Source: Cardiocondyla obscurior
Taxonomy: Eukaryota > Arthropoda > Insecta > Hymenoptera > Formicidae
Assembly (NCBI RefSeq): GCF_019399895.1
Contig: NC_091867.1
Location: 9,499,501 to 9,563,500, forward strand
Length of the DNA: 64,000 nucleotides
Direction: 5' to 3'
The position numbers and the translations under genes are program-made. Positions within the stretch are counted from its first letter, which is position 1. Each line of letters starts with the position of its first letter. Under the pieces are notes generated by a model. That model worked only from the letters and a program-made list of their open reading frames with translations, was not told where the DNA came from and did not search any database. This document shows, one piece after another, positions 37,400-48,270 of the stretch.

Positions 37400-40060
37400 T
37401 ATTTATCTTACTTTTAACAAACTTTTTTTCCATGCCGCTTTCGTTCGTACTCGCAAATGTATGAAAAATATATTAATGATATCTTTAACACGAAAAGGAA
37501 TTCTACGATATATTTTTAACAATCGTCTACGATTATTTTATTTTATTTTTTTTTTTTCCTCCAACTTGAGGAGATAAGAAGGGAAGATTAATAACGCGGA
37601 AATATATTCTGAAAGTAACGAACTTTGTCTAACGTACGGTTAAGTATTTTAACGAAGAATCGCTGCACTGTGCAGTAACGCTTTCTCGTCGGACGAGCGA
37701 GAAGCTGGTGAAAATAGAACGACATGGTAACGGAGAAAGACAGTTACCTACTCATTTACAGTTTCCTACAAAACGTACGAATAATTAAAATCGCAAAGTA
37801 TATCAAATAACACGTAATTAGTTCAGCAATAAGGGCGTTAACGTGAAACTGATCGAGACATAAAAATTCGTTAAGTTTCTCAAAGCACTTCCCGTCGATT
37901 AGTTTAATAAACGCAAAAATTCGAACGAGTATTAAAAAATCTTAACGATCTAACACAAGCGCAATAATTTCCAACCGAAACAGTTCTCTATAAAAACTTT
38001 AATCGTGAAGTATAAATGATAATATAATTTGTATCATACATAGATATAACTCACAGTAGTCTTGCCGTAAAAATGAAACGTGAGACAGTTTCACTGTGAT
38101 AAGAAATTTATATATGTAGATGCGAATCTAAATGATATATTTAGCGTACGAGAACATTTGCGAAATAAATGTTTTAACTGAGAGTTGTTGATGGAAGAAA
38201 AGTGAGGAGCGTACAATTCAAATTTGTTATATTATCTTCATACATCTTGAGACATGTATGTCGTTGTTTTCTGTGTCGATCATTTTATAAGTATTGATAA
38301 TATTTGTAATAACAATCTAAACAGTCACATACTTATTCCTATAGATCTTAAATCATTCTTTTACTTTACATATGGATCTTCAATTTTTTTTTATTAATTC
38401 TATCCTATAATCGATCAATTTCTTCACATGCCTGTGCGGAGAACAATCGGCAATCAGTTTTATTTTATTTCTTTTTTTTTTATAAGTTCCCTTGTCGAAG
38501 ATTCCTTTTTTCTTTTTTTTTCTTTTTTTTTTTGAAAAGATTGACAATATTGATTAAATAGAAGCTTTGCCAAAAGTGATACGCAAATGGTCTGGTTAAA
38601 TTTGAAACATTTTTTTTTTTTCTTACGTTAATATTACAGATATAATAGATTTACGTATACAAGGCTTACAAAAATTCAACTGACTGGTCCAAAGTCAGAA
38701 ATACATAAAGTGTATCGCGCGTTAAAAATTATAATACGGTATGACAATTTTTCTTTTTCTTTTTCTTCTCACAATAGTATATTAATTTGAAAGAAATTGT
38801 TTTGTTACAATAACCTAATTGTTCATAAATAACAAATGCAAGACACGGCAGGATTCGTAGTGCTAAATGAATTCAAGTATTCGTAATAAGATTATTTCGT
38901 TGACGAGCTTTTACAAAATCCGTTTGAATAATCAGGGAATTAACGATGAGTATCACTTGAAAAGTTTTCTTTCTTTCTCTTCCTTTTCCGTCTTATATCC
39001 TCGCTCTTTTGTATAGAAATATTATATGGGAGACAATCCAAATGCGAATGTTCTGACAGTGGGACGGTGTGTGCTATTTATTTCAATTTATAAAAGGTAA
39101 AATATTTTATTTTGCGAAATGAGTCTCTAAAAAGAATACGATCAACAACTTCGATGTCGTAACGTGAGTCCATTTCGATATTCAGGTAGTGTATTGCTAC
39201 ACGAAAGAATGATACATATGTACATAGAGAAACTTGCACTATATATATGTTTTTTATATATAATTTATGTACATGGTATACATGTCGTATATACCAATAC
39301 ATACGCGTACACTTCTTTATATCTTTTCGGGAATTTTTTTTTTTTAATACTGAGAATTAAATTGTTTGAATGCATTCCATAATTTTTTTTTCTTTTTTTT
39401 TTCATTTTTTTTTTTCTTTTTTTTTTAACGTGTAAATTTAAGATAATTTTTTTTTGGAATATCGTAAAAGTATTTATATTATGTACACAATATAGTTATT
39501 TGTCCCGAAGATCACATGAAACGATTATAGCGTACCGTTAGAAAGTTGTCGTTCGTGACAATAAAAAGTCAGACCTACTTTTTATCTGAACTACTAAAGT
39601 CATCGGAAATTAAATGACTTATTAACATTATTACGAAATCAGTTATAATAGCTAAATTTTATATGCAAAAAAAAAAAATGAAAAGAGGGAACGTAATTGT
39701 ATCCGTTCTTTATTCACTTTTTATTCAATCGCATTTAATTTCTCAATTTTCATTTCATTAACGTTGACTAGTCGATCTTAATTTTGCACTAAAGAAGAAA
39801 GAAGTTTTGAAAACGATTATCAAAATACGAAACAATTCTTTAAAATACCGTCATTTCCATTACTTTGAGATCTTTATACGTGTATTTCTAATATTAAACA
39901 ATTAGTTATTTAATACAAATCGACGCGGAGTTTCGCGACAGATACGAAATTGAACAGTTCATGTACCGGTTGAAAAATTACTTTGCATCGCAACACATTT
40001 CACAAGCGCAGATCAAAGTATCTTAAAAGAATATCAGGCTGTGTGTCGATAATCAATTAC
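37400..40060. other. AT-rich intergenic DNA between foraging and otd
   Basis: No coding exon recognised on either strand; many T-runs and short frames only. Confidence 0.65.
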
Positions 40061-40063
40061 ACC

Positions 40064-40332
40064 ACAGGATGTCCTACTTAAATTTTATTACATGATGACA
40101 CATTTTCAAAATGCGTATAATATACCGTTCCCTAAATAATCCTATTACAATTTTTTTTTTAATTGTTTTACAACACATTTTATTCCGGATATATTTAATA
40201 CCATATTTTTTTTTTTTTTTACGGGTAAAGTACAAAATGCATTCCGCCAGACATTAATTGCCTTTAATCGTAGCGAATAATATTCTTCTATCACGGAATA
40301 TAATAAAATCAGATATGTATAGGACATCCTGT
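40064..40332. mobile_element. Decayed short inverted-repeat element (MITE-like)
   Basis: The ends are a perfect 13-bp inverted repeat, ACAGGATGTCCTA at 40064-40076 and TAGGACATCCTGT at 40320-40332, with looser similarity continuing inward (TTTTATTA on both sides). The right end is followed by TA; the matching left dinucleotide is CA, so a TA duplication would have to be mutated. There is no coding capacity. It lies about 0.3 kb downstream of the otd stop. Confidence 0.45.
40179..40184 (-). terminator. Candidate poly(A) signal for otd
   Basis: AATAAA on the minus strand about 440 nt after the otd stop codon. It lies inside the decayed inverted-repeat element at 40064-40332. Other A/T-rich signals exist nearby. 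Confidence 0.35.
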
Positions 40333-40619
40333 ATATTTAATCTATGTCGTATCAATAAATGGAAAAAAAAAGGAAAAAAAAACAGAGAGAAAAAAAATAC
40401 AAAGATACGTATGGCACTCTCGATCGGCCTGCATTTCACCTCGTTTGAACGGTGGCCGAGTTATTAAAGATATGTTTTAGTCTCTGTATCGACATTTGTC
40501 AGAAGTAGAACTTCCGCATTTTATTTGGCATCGCGTTACAATAAACCTCGCTTCAAGCCGTATAACTTCACTATTGTCGATGATATGTACTCAGGCTTCG
40601 TTCTTCGATCCTTGCGGGT

Positions 40620-43600
40620 TCACTTACGATCGCCCCACCCGGCGCTGTTGTAAAACCAAGATGAAGTACCCTCGTCTCTCGTTTTGCTCCATGAATTATC
40701 AAGGCCGCTGCTTCCGTTATCCTAATTAGAATTCGACATTAATAACTTTTTCCCTGTCGCGGGCTCTATTCGCGCCGCTCTTCGAGCTCTATCCCGTGCT
40801 CGCTACGATATCATGTCTCATTCGCGTCATTACATTCCATCGTGTGCGTTTGTATCGAATACTAGAAGAGAAAAAAAAAAAAAGGATTTAGTCGCTTTGC
40901 TCACCACGTTCAACTGATGCGACGGTGAAAGGTAATCCATATTGGTGTAGTAGGAATAATTTTGATAGCACTGCTGCTGGGATGGGGTTGTCGTCCACGT
41001 TAATCTTTGATGATCGCCCGGAAATGCTCCGCCACTTTCCGTCACGGCCGGGCTCCAAATGCTACTGCTACCGCCGCCGCTGCTGTACACCGTGCCACCT
41101 AACTATTAAAGAACGGAATTTTATAAGCCCGTCTTAATCGGCGGGAAAGAAATATAATTAACGCGTTGAAGAAAGTTTCTCTGTCAAAGTCGAGACTCGT
41201 TACGTGCGTCGATAGTACTGGTACGTAATCTTCCTCCACTTACGCTGGGTGGAGTGGTGCTGGCTGCCAACAGCAAACTGGCGTTTCCCGCGGGCTTGTA
41301 TTGCGGCGAGTCCCTCAAAAGTGCCGGCGAGCTTGCCGCCGAGCCGCCCGTGCCTCCGCTTCTGAATAGAAAAAAAAAAAAACGCGGTTACAACGAACCC
41401 GGTTTGCGCGACAATCGATCGCGTTCGCGATCATACGCGCCCAGGATTCACCCAGGGTGCGAGAGTGAAGACGCGCTCTCGCGCCACTGGGCATCGCGAC
41501 GATATGCCGGCGCGGTAGCCGTAATTGGTACGTTGTTAATTATCAAACTAATTAAGAGGACCGATTATCTCGGTCCGCGGACGCGTCCGAGATAGATTGT
41601 TAGCGCGATTACGGGCGGCGCGCTAAAGATAAGCGCTCATTAAGATAAGTGATACTCACAAGGGCGTAGTGGCAGGTACCGCGGCGGCAGGCGTAGGAGG
41701 GGTGGTAATTGAAGGGCTTTTTCCAGCGGGTGGGTTATTAGCCGGGCTCCCCGAGGGCTTTTTCGATCTCGGCGCCTTATCTTGTTGCTGCTGCTGCTGC
41801 TTCTGCTGCTGCCGGCATTTAGCCCGACGATTTTTGAACCATACCTGCGAACACCCAATTGCATCGGCGGTTACGCAATCCGTCCGTCCGTCTCCCCCCG
41901 CGGCGCATCGTTGCGTTTAAAGAAAGAAAAAGAAAAAGAAAAAAAAAAGGGGAAAGAAAAAGAAGAAAAAAAAAACGGTAACGATAATAAGAAGTCGACG
42001 CATCTGTCGCGAAATGAATCGAAACGATATTTTCACGTTCCAACGATGCGTAATACAAATGTGATTCAGAAACGAATCCAGAGAGCCGCGCAAAGCTCTC
42101 GCAAAGCTGGCGTAATAGCCAATTATAAGGGAATACCGGACTGGCACGACTATCAATTACCAATCAAGCTGACTGCAGCAGCGCGAACGAAAACACGCAC
42201 GCATATCGGACACGCTCGCTATCAGGCCGCCGTTAATGCAACAGAATTACGAAAACCGATCGGGAGTGTAGGTCGTTCCCCCGCACACCAAGCAACTTCT
42301 CTGAATAGAGTAAGCCGATTTCGCGTACCAACGGGTTCGCTCCGGTTTGCGCTCAAAGTGTCCACCGGTTTTGCGCGAACACCTTGTAATGAAGCTGCTA
42401 ATTATACTTACGCGAACTAAAAAGCGTTCTTCCCTTCGCCGGCGTACGGACGGTATCGATTACATTGGCGGCGCGTTTTAATAAAGTTCATCCCATTCCG
42501 TCTGGGTGTCGTAACATTTATTTACATTCCCCCGTCCGCGGCTCGAAAGAGAAATATATTATCCGAATCAAGAACCGGAAGTATGATTCGCGATTTCGGC
42601 TTATTGCGCAGACACGTGGGTACGTGAAAAATGGCACGGCGCCTTTTATTTACCCTTAGAAATGGTTGTACATCGAGGAAAGGGGGAGGAGGAGGCGATA
42701 AGGGGTTGCAGGGAGAGACGAGGCGAGTGGTAGGAAGTGGAGGGAAAAATGCGACAGGAGGAGAGAACTCGGAGAAGCCTCTCGCGATCGATGCTAGAAA
42801 GCGGAGAGGTGAGAGCTTGGGTTTCTACGGATTTTGCTGAGGGTAGGAGGGAAGGAGGGCGATGCTAACAGCTCGCGTTCCTCCGCCGAAGAAGTCTAGT
42901 GTACGTACCATAAGACGTATCCTTTGCTTTTAACAGAACGCCGTGAAAGTATTTCATCAGACAAGATACGCTCTTTACGCTCTATCGGGTAATATCGCCA
43001 ATTAAAGTTTATCGTAAAAATTGTTATAGCACGTACGTTAGACCGTGGACAAGTTTCGGTATTTCACTCGAATGCTGAATATTATCAGGTCCCGTATTTC
43101 ATAAGTATGACTCTGATTAAGCGTCGCGAATATAAATAAAAAAATGTTCAAGTATTTAATGTATAATCTCGATTTATTTCGTTTAAATGCAACATTTTTT
43201 TTTTTTTTTTTTTATAAACACGCTGGTCGTGAAATGATATTGTCGCATTGATCATGAAGGAAACTAGCTGCAGCGTAGCTAACAATAGAACGAAACCGTC
43301 TGTGTTCGGGAAGTCATGCAAGGGGTCCGAAAAACGTTCGGTGAACAGAGCAGTCCTCTGATTCTGCATTCGGGCAACGAACGTGCGGAAGACTATGGCC
43401 CATGCTGGGCCCATTCATCCCGTTTACACGGCGGTAGCCAGGTGTGTTGGACGGCAATTGCGGATGCGATGCGTCCTTTTCGCCTTTGATGAGAGAGGAA
43501 TATGCGCGAACACGTTTTCGGACCCTGTGGACATCGAACTCGGCACGGGCAAATGGCACGGCGTCGGACGAGCATTGCCAAAATGTTGATTCCGAAAAAT

Positions 43601-45492
43601 CTCATCCTTCATGTAGGTTTTTCGCGTTATTGTTGCACAAAAAAAATTCTTCCGCTATTGAGCAGGAATATCAATGACGGGAACGTCGTTTAAAACGTTA
43701 TGCGGCCCGAGTAAAGGAACTTCATCTCTTTAGAATCATCGAAAAGAAATCCTGGGAGAATCGAAACGTTTTAGTTCTTCTCATATTCTCTTATGCCTGT
43801 TTTTTTTTATTTTTTATTTTTTTATATATTACACTTGTTATAAGTAATCAATGAAATTAATAAAATCTTTTATTAATTCTTATTAAATTAATTTTTCGCC
43901 GCGACTTTAAAGCCTGCCCGAGAAATACTCGGGCACTGGTAAGGCGAACGAACTCTATTCGGTTTTAACGAAGGAACTCGACTCAACTTTAACGAAGGAA
44001 TATGAGAAAGAATCGATGCCGTCCGCACTGTCTGCGTGCCGATAGTGCGTACCCTTCGGTAACTAGACACCGTCGTGTTTTTCGTGAAGAGTAGACGCGT
44101 CGAAACTTTTTCGCTGCCGCATATTTTCTACCGCAGCTACTTCTTGCGATACTTTTTATGGGCTTCGAGGGTAATTTCCTTCATATTTCTCCGCGCGATT
44201 CACATATCGCGAGTGATATTAAATTAATGCGCGGGCTTTTACGACGGTACGTGCCAGAGTCGTGAGGAAATTTTGCGAAAGCTTATCAGATTGCTGTTAA
44301 CGACTCACCTGCACTCTCGATTCCGGTAAATTAATTTTCATGGCCACTTCCTCGCGCATAAAAATGTCAGGATATTTTGTTCTTGAAAAAAGCCCCTCTA
44401 ATACATCTAGCTGCGATCGTGTGAACGTCGTTCTTTCCCGCCGCTGCTTTCTTGGATTACCTTTAATAGAAAATTTTCAGTTTCAACGAAAATATTACAG
44501 ATATCTTTTTTTTTTTTTCTTTTTTTTTATTCAATTTTTTAAAATGCTTTTTCCCTTAAAATTCTTCAACGTCGATATTTAATGCAAAACATTTATAAAG
44601 ACTTGAAGAGAAATAGTAAAATTGTTATTTTTTTAAAAACAATTATAATAATGAATAAAAAAAATAATAATAATAAAAAAAAAAATGCTAACAATTTTGC
44701 AATCTCCAATTTACCGTTGCATTATTTCGCGCTCGAGACATGATATGAACAATAGCAAATTAATAAATTTCACTGCATTACCCGTACGTCACGGGTCAAC
44801 TATATTTAATAACCAATCGATGGCGATTAATAAAATAAATATAATAAATGAGCCAGTTATTAATAACTAAATTAATAGCAGTAATAATATTTTCACGAGT
44901 TGGAAGCAACTTCCGTGCATAATGCAAAAGCTTTCACATTAACACGATTAATGAATAATTTTGTATTGTTGTCATTATTAGCATTTCTGCGCTTTATCAA
45001 CGTGCTTTCTCCAATTACAGTCCGACGTTATAACTCACTGCAATTTTCACGCATTTTTTACGTAATGGTATTAATACGTATAAAGACCGACAGCAGCAGT
45101 CTAGTATTTCGCGCTTTTCTCACATTTTCGCGGTGAAAATAACACACGCACGCACACGCACGCACACGCATACACAATTCAAACGTGGAAAAAGCTTTAC
45201 TTTCGGCGTAGTAAAAATTAATAAAATATGATGGGCACTCACAGTAGACGGACTCACCGGCGGGTGTACAACCGGGATAACCGATGGTGGAGTGTAACGC
45301 ATCGATCGGCATGCTGAGGCCCATGTAGGGTGCTGTCTTGAGGGCGCCATAGGGCCCAGCAGCGGACGGTCCAAACGCCGCGGGCCCAAAGAGTTCGGAG
45401 GCCGAGGTGGTGGAGGCGGCGAGGCCCCCGAGATCGGCGGCGCCGGCGCCCCCGCTGCAGCCGGAAGTACCCCCGAGGCTGTTCGGCCACAT
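40620..45492 (-). CDS. otd: Orthodenticle/Otx-class homeodomain transcription factor
   Basis: DNA-binding regulator of anterior head, ocellar and photoreceptor development (family knowledge). Coding exons: 45492-45258, 44460-44309, 41844-41660, 41361-41244, 41102-40905, 40721-40620; phases 1, 0, 2, 0, 0 agree; 329 aa. The start is the ATG at 45490-45492 (MWPNSLGG) because the frame has an upstream TAG. Residues 58-75 or so carry the Otx-like ALKTAPYMG and IGYP motifs. The homeodomain is about residues 84-143 (QRRERTTFTRSQLDVLE to QVWFKNRRAKCRQQ). Lys at homeodomain position 50 (residue 133) predicts TAATCC-type binding. An intron splits it at RVQ|VWF, as is usual in this family. A polyglutamine run, a Pro/Thr/Ala-rich region and IWSPA follow. 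The last exon ends SSWFYNSAGWGDRK. Hymenoptera carry otd1 and otd2 paralogues; which one this is cannot be settled here. Confidence 0.92.
43195..43690 (-). mobile_element. Possible poly(A)-tailed retrocopy in an otd intron
   Basis: Read on the minus strand, a roughly 470-bp block of balanced base composition ends in a run of about 18 A (43197-43214) within AT-rich intron. The 9-mer TTTAAACGA occurs on both sides, just outside the block and shortly after the A-run, as a candidate target duplication, although 6-7 bases separate it from the tail. The block holds several overlapping frames with no recognisable protein. It could be a SINE, a processed pseudogene or a conserved enhancer with a chance A-run. 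Confidence 0.3.
45142..45178. repeat. (CACACG)n-type repeat
   Basis: Short CACACGCACG tandem array in the otd intron, 80 bp after the donor of the first coding exon. Confidence 0.75.
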
Positions 45493-45581
45493 CACCACCC
45501 CCTCGGCCCCCAGCACGACCACCCTCCCGCCGCGGTCTCTCTAAAGAGACGTCCTCAACGTCCAAATAATACGTTTTGTCT
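45493..45581 (-). other. otd: 5' UTR part of the first otd coding exon
   Basis: A strong acceptor on the minus strand (TTTTTGTTTCAG, ending at 45582) precedes ACAAAACG. The 89 nt from there to the ATG hold in-frame stops, so they are non-coding leader. The acceptor implies at least one further upstream non-coding exon, that is a 5' intron reaching beyond 45.6 kb. Confidence 0.6.
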
Positions 45582-45924
45582 GAAACAAAAATGACGGAAA
45601 ATAAAATTACGTATGAGAAATTTATTCGACGGTTGTCTTAATTAAAGGCGCATGGTAGTTAATATATTTAATCTCGTGATAAATTGTGAGACGCTTAAAA
45701 ATTCCTATAAATATGTATAAAGCATGCGGAGCAAATAGAAATTGTTATAGAACGTCAGATCCGTAGATCAAATGCGATCTGTCTTTCTATCGGAAAATCG
45801 CATTGTTATTTCGAAAAATGTATAATGTAGAAGATTTAGAAAAAAAGTAAAAAAAAATAAAACAAAAACCCGTGTTCTCTTTCTCTACATTTTTCTTACC
45901 AATTCGATCTGTTTTCTTTTACAG

Positions 45925-45991
45925 GAGGGTAAACAAGTGGACGTCCGCGCGCGGAGGTTCGGAACGAGAAAAGTCTCCCGTCGGTTATCAG
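45925..45991 (+). ncRNA. Putative plus-strand exon, antisense side of the otd 5' intron
   Basis: A strong plus-strand acceptor (CTGTTTTCTTTTACAG) is followed 67 nt later by a strong donor (TATCAG|GTAAGACT). No homologous protein is recognised. The exon lies 0.35 kb beyond the otd 5' UTR acceptor and on the opposite strand, suggesting an antisense or divergent non-coding transcript. A reading frame also runs through the donor to a stop at 46168, so an unspliced form cannot be excluded. Confidence 0.35.
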
Positions 45992-48236
45992 GTAAGACTG
46001 TCTCACGTCATCAAACATAGAATAGTAGGCGCTTTAGACAAACGCAAGCCGATTGTGTTGTCCGGCATGGAAATAAGAATGACGCGGTTGGCAGCTGCAG
46101 GGGATAATCCAACGGAGGTGCAACAGGACTCCGTGGTATTCTCGGAGGTGCCGTGGCTCGCAACCTAATTCCGAAAACGTATCGGCGGCCCGAAAACCGA
46201 GAACAGCGAAAAAGGCACTTCGAGGCCCTGAACGCCGCGGCAGCGCAGCCTTCCCCGTGCGCGGCTCTTAGCCGTTGACTTAAGTCGCGTTTTATCCTCT
46301 CCGATTACAAAGTCAGAAACGGCCGGCACTCCCATCTCCGCGCTCGCCAAACGGACGGGCCACCTTCCCCGGTGGTGGCGACTTGTTAATTTATTTACCA
46401 CCGCGTTTATTACGTCTGTGCACATCTGCGATACGCCGAACGACGACGGACCCCGCGTATTATTTCCTGTCTCCCGGACGTCGGCGTCCACATGTTTCGG
46501 ATTAAGGGCCGCTAATCGGCGAGTAATTAATGCACAGTGAGAAACAATGACGGCATGCGCTCGCGACGCGGACTGGTTGGGATATTTAATACAAGACGCG
46601 TGACGCTCTCGAGATGTTTTAAATATCCTTCGTCATCCCGCCAACTGTGTCACAGCTCTTTGTCACAATTATTGTCCATCTGTTTAATTAAAAGAAGAAA
46701 TTAAAAAAAATCGCCTCGATACAAGTTAAATATAACGTCAAGCGTAATTAAATATTTTACGAACCGATGAATTTTCTACAAACACGTTATACGGGATTGT
46801 TAATTCATTTAAAAATTAAATTTCCATGAGTTGAAATGAAAAATTTTTAATAATGTATACTTTTACGAGTCCCGCGCGGTGAGGTTTCTATTTGCAAATG
46901 TGACTGATTCCAAGTACGCGCTATTAAAATCTTATATTGTCTTTGATAACGTAATATTCCGCTTTGTCTCTTAGCTGAGCTCTATGTTGAAACCAGATAT
47001 TATTGAATTGAACCGCCGTCCTGTGTACAAAAGGCCTCTTCAGAGTGTTAATAGAGCCGCCGCAGCGTGAATCTTTTCGCGCAAATACAGATGAAACACC
47101 CATAATCACCCTCATACGTCACAGCGTATGTACATTGCATCCTGTTGCGTCCGCAATTGAAATTTGTGCCCGCGACTGCTGTTGAAATTCGTTTCGCTGT
47201 AAATTTAACTACCGGACGCGAAATACGGGCGATAAGTGGCTTTATGACATATCTATCAGGTCGTCGCACTCTAATAATTTTAATATAATCACAGCTTCTC
47301 GTTGAATAAATTATAAATTCATGCAAAAAAAAAAAGTAAAGGGGGCGAGAGGAAAATTTTTATCTCACAAATTAGAACGTTAAATTTACCGTTAGAAAAA
47401 TTTTTTAATCATTTACTTTACTCAATCGGACGTGATCCACGTAACAATTTGCACTCTGAAAGGGATGAAATTTTTTCATGCCGATATAAAATAGCGCTTC
47501 TTTTTTTTTTCTCTCTCTCTCTCTCTCTTTTTCATTTTTTGTTTTTTCCCTCCCTGAGGTTCGCGGAGCGACGGATGCACAGATTACATCGCTCGATAAA
47601 ATTATTACGAATACTTAATATTGTAGACGTAAATGGTGAGCTCTCGCGCATCATATTGCGTTTCTAATATTACGTCTCATTACGCTCGCGCGCAAATTTT
47701 CCTCTGATCTCCCCGGGACCGGAATAAAGTTGCTCGTTGAAAAAGAATCCATAGAGTATACAGTGCCCCGTGACGCCGCCTCTCGTCCTGGTTATATTAA
47801 AATTTTGCCCACTACTAGAGAAAGGACGAAGGACGAAGAAAAGCGGGAGTTATTCCCCCTGGGGTCCTTCTGAAATCAGTCAAGCGCGAATCTCCACTTT
47901 TGTACACTTATGCGCCTCGCGCTCGCCACAAAGCACTTGTTACATGCCACCCAGCATGGGCGAAAAATACTGAAAACAACTGTCACTTTCGAGAATTTTT
48001 TAACGATCACTGGCCCTCGCGCATTGTTCCCGCACAAAGTATATTTTCTCTTTTCTTTCGTTCCGACGCAAGCTCTCGGCGTCGTTCACTTCGCCGACGA
48101 GAATTTGACCGAGAGTTTGAAGGTAATTCTTGAATCTTGCTTTACGTGATTATAGAAAAAAGAAAAGCAGAGCAGTGTAATACAGTGTCGAGTGATGTCA
48201 AGTGCTACAACGTCAGGATAATCCAGAAACTGCCAC

Positions 48237-48270
48237 GGAAGGAAGGAAGGAAGGACGGAAGGATGGAAAG
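48237..48270. repeat. (GGAA)n microsatellite
   Basis: Seven or so GGAA/GGAC/GGAT units in tandem in the otd upstream region. Confidence 0.8.

Noticed and set aside
40830..40904. Alternative otd C-terminus by reading into the intron after NVV
   Set aside because: It encodes an F-rich tail from the poly(A) run, while the GTGAGC donor joins in phase to a good terminal exon ending WGDRK.
41785..41815. CTG/TTG repeat as an independent microsatellite
   Set aside because: It is the coding polyglutamine run of otd exon 3.
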